Part shown: in pieces, positions 1-6,983 of the stretch
Numbering within the stretch: position 1 is the stretch's first letter
Layout: each line of letters starts with the position of its first letter
NCBI GenBank assembly: GCA_002305955.1
Contig: DBRH01000012.1
Location: 178,118 to 242,117 of the forward strand
Direction: 5' to 3'
Origin: Kosmotogaceae bacterium UBA1373
GTDB lineage: Bacteria > Thermotogota > Thermotogae > Petrotogales > Kosmotogaceae
DNA length: 64,000 nucleotides
Notes under the pieces: generated by a model
The model's database searches: none
The model's input: only the letters and a program-made list of their open reading frames with translations
Told to the model about the DNA's origin: nothing
Position numbers and translations under genes: made by a program

Positions 1-1
1 G

Positions 2-64
2 GATTACATAGCCTTCTTCATCTATCGCGACGGAGTGAGATTCGTAGCCTCATTCCAGTACTGA
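2..64 (+). CDS. C-terminal fragment of an unidentified protein
   Basis: An open frame enters from the left edge and ends at TGA 62-64, encoding about 20 C-terminal residues with the tail VASFQY. The fragment is too short to assign a family. It is supported as a real gene end mainly because two hairpins follow it within 60 bases and the next gene, fabZ, converges on it. Confidence 0.45.
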   Translation, partial: DYIAFFIYRDGVRFVASFQY

Positions 65-78
65 AGATCAAAGAAACA

Positions 79-101
79 CCGCCACTCTTTTCGAGTGGCG
101 G
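79..101 (-). terminator. Hairpin between convergent genes
   Basis: A perfect 9-bp stem (CCGCCACTC / GAGTGGCGG) with a 5-nt loop. On the minus strand it is followed by TGTTTCTTT, a weak T-rich tail, so it can serve as the distal terminator of fabZ. On the plus strand no T-run follows. Confidence 0.55.
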
Positions 102-115
102 CTTACCCCCATTAA

Positions 116-160
116 CCCCTGTGCTGGATCATATGAATTATTATAGCACAGGGGGTTTTT
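116..160 (+). terminator. Rho-independent terminator of the left-edge gene
   Basis: A 10-bp perfect stem (CCCCTGTGCT / AGCACAGGGG) around a 19-nt loop, followed by TTTTT at 156-160 on the plus strand. It lies only 10 bases past the fabZ stop, so it probably also ends fabZ transcription from the other side. Confidence 0.7.
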
Positions 161-169
161 CTTCCAAAA

Positions 170-580
170 CTACGCGCGGGCAAGCAAAAGGACGGCCTCG
201 GCCACTGGCAGTCCCTCTACGCTCGCCATCGCCTCAACTTTGACGACACCCATCTTCGTCTGTATAATTTTCACTTCGTATTCCAGCACGCAGGGCGGTC
301 TCACCTGGCTCCTGAAACGGGCCCTTTCGATGCCGGCAAAAAGCGGTGTGGAACCGGGCTCCAGAAGAAGTACCCCTGCCGTCTGGGCCAGGCCTTCGAT
401 TATAAGCACGCCCGGATAGATGGGGTAGTTCGGGAAGTGACCCCTGAAAACCTCGAGGTTTTCATCTATTTCTTTAAAGGCTTTGATGTGAGAGGTTCCC
501 ATTTCGATAACTCCATCCACCATGAGAAAAGGTTCTCTGTGTGGGATCCTGCTCATCACGAACTCTCTACTCATTTCCAT
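170..580 (-). CDS. fabZ: 3-hydroxyacyl-ACP dehydratase FabZ
   Basis: Cytosolic hot-dog-fold dehydratase of type II fatty acid synthesis. It removes water from 3-hydroxyacyl-ACP to give the trans-2-enoyl-ACP used by the FabK encoded divergently. The 136 residues are about the usual length. Visible signatures are IPHREPFLMVD near the N-terminus, GHFPNYPIYPGVL with the catalytic His, and IIEGLAQ with the catalytic Glu. ATG at 580 lies 8 nt after AAAGGAG; the second ATG two codons later is spaced worse. The 138-base region shared with fabK should hold both promoters, but I see no convincing -35/-10 pair or FapR/FabT-like palindrome there. Confidence 0.95.
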   Translation of the reverse strand: MEMSREFVMSRIPHREPFLMVDGVIEMGTSHIKAFKEIDENLEVFRGHFPNYPIYPGVLIIEGLAQTAGVLLLEPGSTPLFAGIERARFRSQVRPPCVLEYEVKIIQTKMGVVKVEAMASVEGLPVAEAVLLLARA

Positions 581-718
581 CGTTCCGTCTCCTTTCTGTA
601 CGCTTTCCAGACGACAGTCGAAAAAACCGACCGGAAATCGTACGGTTACTCCCTCTTTTTCGATGGTACGCCTTTGCTACAAATTAGAAGCACAAAGATG
701 CCAAAGGAGCAGAGGAAT

Positions 719-1672
719 TTGATACCAGCCGGAAAAAAACTCATGAAACTTCTAAGTATAGAGCTTCCCGTAATTCAGGGAGGGATGGCCTGGATCTCAG
801 ATCATTCACTGGCGAGCGCAGTCTCTAACGCCGGCGGGCTGGGCGTTATAGCGGCCGGAAATCTCGATCCCGAAGAACTCAGAGAAGAGATAATACAGAC
901 CAGAAGATTGACCGATAGACCCTTCGGAGTCAACATAATGCTTCTCTCACCGCGAGCCGGAGAGCTAGTTGATATTGCTTGCCAGGAGAAAGTTCCCGTG
1001 GTCACTACAGGCGCCGGCAACCCCGGTCCCTTCATGGAGAGGTTCAGATGCCACGGAGTAAAAGTCCTGCCGGTAGTAGCGTCGGCCGGTATGGCGAGGC
1101 GGATGGAGAAGCTCGGCGCCGACGGCGTGATAGCCGAAGGGATGGAGGCCGGAGGACACATCGGAAAAGTGACCACCATGACCCTCGTGCCGGCCGTGGC
1201 CGATGCCGTAACCGTCCCGGTCGTGGCCGCCGGAGGCATCGGAGACGGTAGGGCGATGGCGGCGGCTTTCGCACTGGGAGCCAGCGGAGTTCAGATCGGA
1301 ACGCGTTTCATCTGCACTTTCGAGTGTACGGCCCACACTAAATACAAAGAGCGTATACTAAACGCTTCCGAACTCGACCCTGTGGTCACCGGTTCATCGA
1401 CAGGTCATCCGGTCAGATCGCTCAGAAACGGCCTCACCAGGAGGATCGAAGAGCTCGAGAGAGAAGGGGCGGGTTTCGAAGAGATAGAGAAAATTGCCGT
1501 TGGCGCGCTCAGAAAGGCCTCCAGAGAAGGGGACGTCAACAACGGTTCTGTGATGGCCGGGCAGGTCTGTGGAATTATAAAAGAGATCAACACCGTAGAA
1601 GAGTTAATTGGAAAACTGATGGAAGAGGCCAAAAAAACAATCGATTCTTTGGGAGGGAAGGGCTTATGGTAG
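719..1672 (+). CDS. fabK: Enoyl-ACP reductase II (FMN-dependent) FabK
   Basis: FMN-containing TIM-barrel enoyl-ACP reductase that performs the last reduction of each elongation cycle. Motifs in order are PVIQGGMAW at the N-terminus, GGLGVIAAGN, GVNIML, EGMEAGGHIG (catalytic His region), AAGGIGDGRAM and GVQIGTRF in the FMN phosphate-binding part. The frame stays open upstream into antisense fabZ, but the family begins a few residues before the QGGM motif. I choose TTG 719, 9 nt after AAAGGAG, giving 317 residues. ATG 743, giving 309, is the alternative. It overlaps fabD by 7 nt. A FabK-only reductase would predict triclosan tolerance, which is inference. Confidence 0.93.
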   Translation: MIPAGKKLMKLLSIELPVIQGGMAWISDHSLASAVSNAGGLGVIAAGNLDPEELREEIIQTRRLTDRPFGVNIMLLSPRAGELVDIACQEKVPVVTTGAGNPGPFMERFRCHGVKVLPVVASAGMARRMEKLGADGVIAEGMEAGGHIGKVTTMTLVPAVADAVTVPVVAAGGIGDGRAMAAAFALGASGVQIGTRFICTFECTAHTKYKERILNASELDPVVTGSSTGHPVRSLRNGLTRRIEELEREGAGFEEIEKIAVGALRKASREGDVNNGSVMAGQVCGIIKEINTVEELIGKLMEEAKKTIDSLGGKGLW

Positions 1673-2598
1673 CTTGGTTATTTCCCGGTCAGGGTAGTCA
1701 ATATGTGGGAATGTGCAAAGGACTTTACGAGAGCTGCGCTTCGATAAGGGATAACCTCGAACTCTCGGGACGGCTCCTCGGATTCGATATGGTAGGTATC
1801 ATGCAGAACGGTCCCGAAGAAGTGCTTACATTGACTCAGAATGCTCAGCCGGCGATTCTGGCTCACAGTATAGCGATTTCCGATCTTTTGAGCGATTACA
1901 GCTCGCAGCCCGATATGGTGGCCGGACTCTCGCTCGGAGAGTTCAGCGCACTGGTGGTGGCCGGATCGCTAAGTTATTCCGATGCGTTGAGACTGGTGAG
2001 GTTGAGGGGACTGGCGATGCAGGAGGCGATCGCTCCTGGAGAAGGGACAATGGCAGCGATAGTCGGTTTACCCGAAGAGCTCGTGGAGAGAATCTGTGAA
2101 GAGGTCTCCCCGGAGCGCGACGTGATAGTGGCCAACTACAACTGCCCCGGACAGCTGGTCGTCTCCGGTCTGACGGCTCTGGTGAGAAAAGCTATCCTTC
2201 TCGCCCAGGAGCGTGGAGCGAGAAGGACTGTAGAACTTTCGGTCAGCGCACCGTTCCACAGCAAATTCTTGCAGCCCGTTGGAGAAGTGCTGAGAGAGTT
2301 TTTGAGAAGTATCCAGGTCAGGACTCCGAAGATACCCGTCATATCCAACGTGACGGCCGAGTTCTTTCCCGACGATCCGGAAAGGATAAAGGAGCTTCTC
2401 ATCGTTCAGGCCTTCAGTCCGGTGAAGTGGGAGCAGACGATCAGGAAGATGCTTTCCATCGGAGTTGACAGGTTCGTGGAAGTCGGTCCCGGCAAAGTGC
2501 TCAACTCGTTCGTGAAGAAGATAGACAGAGACGCGCAGGTGAGTTCTACGGACGTGGAAAATCTCGCTCAGCTGCGTGAGATAGAGATCAGCGCATAA
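1666..2598 (+). CDS. fabD: Malonyl-CoA:ACP malonyltransferase FabD
   Basis: Transfers malonyl from CoA to ACP, supplying the extender unit for FabF. The 310 residues match the family. The N-terminal PGQGSQYVGM loop, the nucleophile elbow GLSLGEF (most relatives have GHSLGE, so the residue before Ser is Leu here), the Arg region RLRGLAMQ and the catalytic His in SAPFHSKF are all visible. The ATG lies inside the end of fabK, 7 nt overlapped, after GGGAGGG, so translation is probably coupled to fabK. Confidence 0.95.
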   Translation: MVAWLFPGQGSQYVGMCKGLYESCASIRDNLELSGRLLGFDMVGIMQNGPEEVLTLTQNAQPAILAHSIAISDLLSDYSSQPDMVAGLSLGEFSALVVAGSLSYSDALRLVRLRGLAMQEAIAPGEGTMAAIVGLPEELVERICEEVSPERDVIVANYNCPGQLVVSGLTALVRKAILLAQERGARRTVELSVSAPFHSKFLQPVGEVLREFLRSIQVRTPKIPVISNVTAEFFPDDPERIKELLIVQAFSPVKWEQTIRKMLSIGVDRFVEVGPGKVLNSFVKKIDRDAQVSSTDVENLAQLREIEISA

Positions 2599-2616
2599 TA
2601 AAAGAGGTGAATTACT

Positions 2617-2865
2617 GTGGAGAAGACTGCAAATATCAGAGAAAAGGTAATAACTATAGTGGCACAGCATCTGGGAGTAGATGCTAAAAGTGTGGGTGGA
2701 GATTCGAGGTTCGTCGAAGATCTGGGCGCCGACTCGCTGGACCTTGTCGATCTCGTGATGGAGCTGGAGGACGAGTTCTCTATACAGATAAGCGATAATG
2801 AAACGGGAAATTTCAAGACCATAGACGATGTAGTGTCGTTCATAAACACGCTTGAAGAGAAGTGA
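2617..2865 (+). CDS. acpP: Acyl carrier protein
   Basis: 82-residue acidic four-helix carrier on which acyl chains are built. The phosphopantetheine attachment Ser is in GADSLDLVDLVMELEDEF. The start is GTG 2617, 7 nt after AGAGGTG. It sits between fabD and fabF, 18 nt after the first and 3 nt before the second, the usual arrangement for a housekeeping ACP. No phosphopantetheinyl transferase is encoded nearby. Confidence 0.96.
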   Translation: MEKTANIREKVITIVAQHLGVDAKSVGGDSRFVEDLGADSLDLVDLVMELEDEFSIQISDNETGNFKTIDDVVSFINTLEEK

Positions 2866-2868
2866 AAA

Positions 2869-4095
2869 ATGAGGAGAGTAGCAGTCACCGGTCTGGGGGT
2901 CGTCAGTTCAGTAGGTAACAATCTTTCCGAATTCTGGAGCTCTCTGAAGGACGGTAGATCGGGGATCGACTGGATAGAGGGCTTCGACACCTCACAGTTT
3001 CAGGTCAAGATCGCCGGGCAGGTCAAGAACTTCGATCCGTTGAGGTACATGGACAGAAAGGAAGTCCGAAGGAACGCGAGGTTCGTGCAGCTGGCGATAG
3101 CCAGCGCGCAGGAGGCCTTCGAAGACAGTCATCTCGATGGAAGCAATTTCGACAGGGAGCGCGCCGGCGTGATCTACGGGGTCGGTCTTGGAGGGATGGA
3201 TGTTATAGAGGAGCAGCACGGACAGCTCCTGTCCAAGGGACCTGGAAGGGTCAGTCCCTTCCTCATCCCCATGACTATAGCCAATATGGCACCGGGCGTG
3301 CTGGCCATAAGGTTCTGTTTAAAAGGCACGAATTTTACGGTATCGACAGCCTGCGCCTCGAGTACGAACGCCCTGGGTGAGGCGGCCAGGCTAATAGCGG
3401 GCGGTCTTCTAGATGTAGCGATGAGCGGGGGCAGCGAGGCGACAATAACGCCCCTGGCGCTCGCCGGATTCGCGAACATGACAGCCCTCTCAACAAGTGG
3501 TCCCGAAAGGGCCAGCCGTCCCTTCGACCTGAACCGCGACGGTTTTGTAATGGCTGAAGGTTCGGCGACACTGATCCTCGAGGAGTATGAACACGCCCTG
3601 AAAAGGGGCGCAAAGATATACGCCGAGATTGCGGGTTACGGTTCGACGGACGACGCGTACCATATAACCTCACCTGAAGAATCCGGTGACGGAGCCTTCA
3701 GAGCGATGGCGATGGCTCTCAACTCGGCGGGGATCGGTCCGGACGAAGTCGATTATCTGAACGCTCACGGCACTTCCACGCCCCTGAACGATATAACCGA
3801 AACGAAGGCGATCAAGAGGCTCTTCGGATGCAGGCAGGATCTGAACATCAGTTCTACGAAATCCATGCACGGACACGCGCTGGGTGCGGCCGGGGCGATA
3901 GAGGCGGTGGCTACGATAATGGCGATGAGCAATTCTTTGGTGCCTCCGACGATAAATTACGAGACCCCCGACCCGCAGTGCGATCTGAATTATACGCCAA
4001 ACAAAGCCTTCGCCAAAGAGATACAGTTCGCCATGAGTAACTCACTGGGCTTCGGAGGACACAACGCGACGCTGCTGTTCAAGAGAGTTCCATAA
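2869..4095 (+). CDS. fabF: 3-oxoacyl-ACP synthase II FabF
   Basis: Condensing enzyme of the thiolase fold that elongates acyl-ACP with malonyl-ACP. The 408 residues are full length. The Cys-His-His triad is visible: nucleophile Cys in STACASSTNALGEA, His in NAHGTSTPLND and His in KSMHGHALGAAG. The ATG comes 3 nt after the acpP stop. It is the last gene of fabK-fabD-acpP-fabF and is followed by a strong terminator. FabG, FabH and acetyl-CoA carboxylase are not in the window. Confidence 0.96.
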   Translation: MRRVAVTGLGVVSSVGNNLSEFWSSLKDGRSGIDWIEGFDTSQFQVKIAGQVKNFDPLRYMDRKEVRRNARFVQLAIASAQEAFEDSHLDGSNFDRERAGVIYGVGLGGMDVIEEQHGQLLSKGPGRVSPFLIPMTIANMAPGVLAIRFCLKGTNFTVSTACASSTNALGEAARLIAGGLLDVAMSGGSEATITPLALAGFANMTALSTSGPERASRPFDLNRDGFVMAEGSATLILEEYEHALKRGAKIYAEIAGYGSTDDAYHITSPEESGDGAFRAMAMALNSAGIGPDEVDYLNAHGTSTPLNDITETKAIKRLFGCRQDLNISSTKSMHGHALGAAGAIEAVATIMAMSNSLVPPTINYETPDPQCDLNYTPNKAFAKEIQFAMSNSLGFGGHNATLLFKRVP

Positions 4096-4125
4096 ACTGA
4101 AAAGCACTTTTGCCACACTCTGGAA

Positions 4126-4150
4126 GGGGCGCTTGCGCGCCCCGCTTTTT
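4126..4150 (+). terminator. Terminator of the fab operon
   Basis: GGGGCGC-TTGC-GCGCCCC stem-loop followed by GC and TTTTT. It overlaps the stop codon of the convergent trmB, so the same stem can form in trmB mRNA, but no good T-run follows on that strand. Confidence 0.85.
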
Positions 4151-5081
4151 ATCTTTGGACGATAGAGGCCAATCTCTTCACGGCCAGTTTAACGGCCGGA
4201 GTTCTGAAGGGTTTCGCCTGACTGTCTAGCTGGACCAGCCAACCCGTTTCCTTGCGTACCAGGTTGATGTAGAATCTCTGGCTGTAATCGTTGTCGACTG
4301 TTATAGTTTCTACCAGGTAACTCTCTTCTACCATGGATTTGAAGGTCCTCAAAAACTTCACCAGAGATTCGCCCTCGATTATCGGAACGTTGTAAACCTC
4401 TTCCAGCTTTTCCATGTCGATTTCATCGCTCAACCATTTGTGAGGCATCTCTTCCTCCTTCAAAATACCGTAGCCAGCGTGACTGCCCTCGAGAGTGCTG
4501 TAAAGCCTGAAAATCTCTCTTCCCGCCGAGAGCCACTTGGCCTCGTACCTGGTGTTCACTCCCTCTGAGGGATTCTTTTCCATACTCCCTACGCTGTACA
4601 GTCCGGTCGATTCCAGACTCGATGCCATCTCCAGCGCGAAGTCCTCCGAATCGGTGTAGAGTTGAAGAAAGCCGCCCCGCTTCAAAACTATCGATACCTT
4701 CTCCATGAACTCCCTGTCGTTCAGGCGTCTTTGCGAGTGTCTCTTCTTGGGCCAGGGGCAGGGGAAGTTCATATAAACCCCCTCGAAGGAGGCCGGCGGA
4801 AGAATTCTCTCCAGCGCGAACTGTGCATCTATCAGGAGAACGCGAAGGTTTTTCAAACCTTCTCTAAGGGCGGATTTTAAGAGTTTCTGACAACTCACCA
4901 TCGAGAGCTCCAGTCCGACGAAATTCGAACCCGGCCTGTTCTGGGCCATTTGAAGGAGGAACTCGCCCCCTCCAAAGCCGATTTCGAGGAAACTCGGACC
5001 GGCGCGATGGAAGAGTTCCTCGATCTTCAAAGGTACCTCGTATTCGGTCGCATCGATGAAATTACCCAGAAAATGATCCAC
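4149..5081 (-). CDS. trmB: tRNA (guanine-46-N7)-methyltransferase TrmB
   Basis: SAM-dependent methyltransferase making m7G46 in the tRNA variable loop. Residues about 30-180 form the Rossmann domain: EIGFGGGEF binds SAM and NFPCPWPKKRHSQRRL is the family signature, though the Asp usual in NFPDPWPK is Cys here. About 130 further residues follow, an extension of the kind known in Thermotogota TrmB and of unclear role. GTG 5081 follows AGGGAGAG. On the minus strand a TACAAT near 5140 with TGGAAA 17 nt upstream is a possible promoter. Confidence 0.9.
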   Translation of the reverse strand: MDHFLGNFIDATEYEVPLKIEELFHRAGPSFLEIGFGGGEFLLQMAQNRPGSNFVGLELSMVSCQKLLKSALREGLKNLRVLLIDAQFALERILPPASFEGVYMNFPCPWPKKRHSQRRLNDREFMEKVSIVLKRGGFLQLYTDSEDFALEMASSLESTGLYSVGSMEKNPSEGVNTRYEAKWLSAGREIFRLYSTLEGSHAGYGILKEEEMPHKWLSDEIDMEKLEEVYNVPIIEGESLVKFLRTFKSMVEESYLVETITVDNDYSQRFYINLVRKETGWLVQLDSQAKPFRTPAVKLAVKRLASIVQR

Positions 5082-5211
5082 TTTTCTCTCCCTTGAGTGC
5101 TCAGTGATGTACGTTTTTTTGCACCTAAAAGATTGTATCCGAAAGACGTTTCCATTTCCAGTATTTAAACTCGAAACCGCGAACGGGGCTATGCGTCGCG
5201 TTCGTTAATGA

Positions 5212-5217
5212 TATAAT
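5212..5217 (+). promoter_or_regulatory. Probable -10 element of the hpt run
   Basis: TATAAT about 25 bases before the hpt start. No good -35 box is seen 16-18 nt upstream, so only the -10 is supported. Confidence 0.45.
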
Positions 5218-5241
5218 TATCCTGACTCTCTGGAGGTGAAC

Positions 5242-5781
5242 ATGATGCACTTTGATCCTTCGAAAATCGAAGTACTGTATTCGGAAAAAGATCTCGAGAG
5301 AATTGTAGAACGGCTGGCGAACGAGATAAACGCATATTACACGCCCATCACCGACGAAATCACGGCCGTCTGCATTTTGAAAGGGTCCGTACACTTTTAC
5401 AGCGATTTGCTCAAGAGACTCAATCTAAAAGTGAGATACAATTTCGTTCACGTTTCCAGTTATTCGGGAAGTTCAACGACCGGTCGGATACGGGTGAAGA
5501 CCTGGGTGGACGAGTCGGTTACCGATAAATACGTCCTGCTGGTGGAAGACATCGTCGATACCGGTGGAACGCTTCGATACATAATAAACTACATATGGAA
5601 GCAGAAACCCGCCGGCGTGAAGCTGGTATCGCTCTTCGAAAAGACGATTCATGAGCACGGTGTTACCATAGACTTCACCGGCGACAGGATAGGAGATCTG
5701 TTCGTAGTTGGCTATGGATTGGACTTCGATGAAGTGTATCGAAATTTGCCGTATGTGGGCTATCTGAAGTCGGACTCGTGA
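5242..5781 (+). CDS. hpt: Hypoxanthine phosphoribosyltransferase
   Basis: Purine salvage enzyme that joins hypoxanthine (often also guanine) to PRPP. The 179 residues match the family. The PRPP loop VLLVEDIVDTGGT and the early ILKGSVHFYSDL (flexible-loop side) are clear, and the C-terminal DEVYRNLPYVGYL is typical. ATG 5242 or 5245 follow GGAGG by 5 or 8 nt; an in-frame GTG at 5236 overlaps the Shine-Dalgarno and is unlikely. Its stop overlaps the next start (GTGA). It opens a 13-gene plus-strand run. Confidence 0.94.
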   Translation: MMHFDPSKIEVLYSEKDLERIVERLANEINAYYTPITDEITAVCILKGSVHFYSDLLKRLNLKVRYNFVHVSSYSGSSTTGRIRVKTWVDESVTDKYVLLVEDIVDTGGTLRYIINYIWKQKPAGVKLVSLFEKTIHEHGVTIDFTGDRIGDLFVVGYGLDFDEVYRNLPYVGYLKSDS

Positions 5782-6089
5782 ACAGGGGAAGCATTACGGT
5801 ACTGGTTATTTCGATTTTGCTTTTGTGTGCCTGCGCGATATCCGTTTCGTTCGTTCTGAAGAGTGTTCGTTCGTTTCGTGAGACTTGCAGGCTGATGGTA
5901 GAGGCTTCTGTCAGGAGAGGCGTCCTCGAGTCTGCCAGAAAGTTGCTGGACTTCAGCGTTGAGAAGAGTTGCGAGTTGTATCTTGAGATGAACGGTTACT
6001 CTCTGAAGACGGAGTTCGCGAGCGCCAGATGGTTGGTTCGGATAGAGGGTGGGGATTTCAAAAAGATAATATATGCCGAGGGTAGGTGA
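5778..6089 (+). CDS. Small membrane-anchored PilX/pseudopilin-like protein
   Basis: 103 residues, GTG start overlapping the hpt stop. The N-terminus MNRGSITVLVISILLLCAC followed by a further hydrophobic run resembles PilX-type and pseudopilin N-terminal helices (short polar start, Gly-Ser, then about 22 hydrophobic residues). The rest is a charged helix and a short strand-rich end. I cannot assign a family with certainty. No prepilin peptidase or pilus ATPase gene lies nearby. It may equally be a divisome-like single-pass protein. Confidence 0.6.
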   Translation: MNRGSITVLVISILLLCACAISVSFVLKSVRSFRETCRLMVEASVRRGVLESARKLLDFSVEKSCELYLEMNGYSLKTEFASARWLVRIEGGDFKKIIYAEGR

Positions 6090-6095
6090 CTCGCT

Positions 6096-6983
6096 TTGCT
6101 GGCTATATCCATAGATTCCGGATGTGCTCCGATCAAGGGATTTGTTGAAAAGCACGGACTGTTCATAATGGGCATGAAAGTGATAATAGATGAAAAAGAA
6201 TACAGCGATAGCTTCGAGTTCCAGGAAAACGAGTTCTACAGAATAGTCGATTCTTCCAGAGACTTTCACACCGCGCAGCCTCCGCTGGGTCAGGTTCTCG
6301 AATACTACAACGACATCAAATCCAAAGGCTTCACGCAACTGCTCGATATACATTTTTCCTCGAAGATGTCGGGACTTTATGAAACATGCCTCATGGCCTC
6401 CAAGATGGTAGAGGGCCTGGAGGTGTACGTGGTGGATACCCGAAAGGTCTCCATAGGGGCTTTCCTCGTCTCCAAGAGGTTGATAGAACTGGCCGAAAGC
6501 GGAATGGAAATCTCAAGAGTGATGGAGGAAGTGTCGCGCGCGATAAGCAACTCTTTCATGGAGTTCAGCGTTCCGACCCTGAAGTACCTGATCAAGAACG
6601 GTAGAATAGGAAAGGCTCAGGGTCTCGCCGGGACTCTCCTGAACATAAAACCAATCCTCTCGGTTGACGATGAGGGGTATATAACTCCCATAGCCAAACT
6701 GAGGGGTATGAAAAAGCTCCAGGAACAGATGATTTCAAACGTTGTCGCATTTCTCCAGGAAAGAAGAAAAAACGTTGTTCTCTATTCCATATACGGGAGC
6801 GAGGAGTACCTTCCCATGATGGAGGAGACCCGCGATCGAGCGATAGTGTCTCTGAAAGAGGCGCTGGGAATAAGGCCGGAGGATCTGGAGTTGATAAACG
6901 GTCGTATCTGGCCCACCATCGCATGTCACAGCGGACCCGCCGTTTTCGGGCTGGCCTGTTACGGGGAGAAGAACGGTTCATAA
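6096..6983 (+). CDS. DegV family fatty-acid-binding protein
   Basis: Two-domain DegV fold protein. Family members bind long-chain fatty acids and some (FakB) present them to the kinase FakA. Here DSGCAP at the start, the HTAQPPLGQVLEYY stretch matching the DegV T(S/A)QP motif, FSSKMSGLYET and GRIGKAQGL are recognisable across 295 residues. TTG 6096 is 6 nt after AGGTGA. No FakA-like gene is present in the window. It shares a run with the recG group and ends in TAATG coupling with recG. Confidence 0.88.
   Translation: MLAISIDSGCAPIKGFVEKHGLFIMGMKVIIDEKEYSDSFEFQENEFYRIVDSSRDFHTAQPPLGQVLEYYNDIKSKGFTQLLDIHFSSKMSGLYETCLMASKMVEGLEVYVVDTRKVSIGAFLVSKRLIELAESGMEISRVMEEVSRAISNSFMEFSVPTLKYLIKNGRIGKAQGLAGTLLNIKPILSVDDEGYITPIAKLRGMKKLQEQMISNVVAFLQERRKNVVLYSIYGSEEYLPMMEETRDRAIVSLKEALGIRPEDLELINGRIWPTIACHSGPAVFGLACYGEKNGS

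Noticed and set aside
437..718. A longer N-terminus for fabK
   Set aside because: It would overlap antisense fabZ, matches no FabK, and a strong ribosome site fits TTG 719.
581..718. A fatty-acid regulator operator between fabZ and fabK
   Set aside because: Only a 4-base ACCG/CGGT pair was found, too weak to call.
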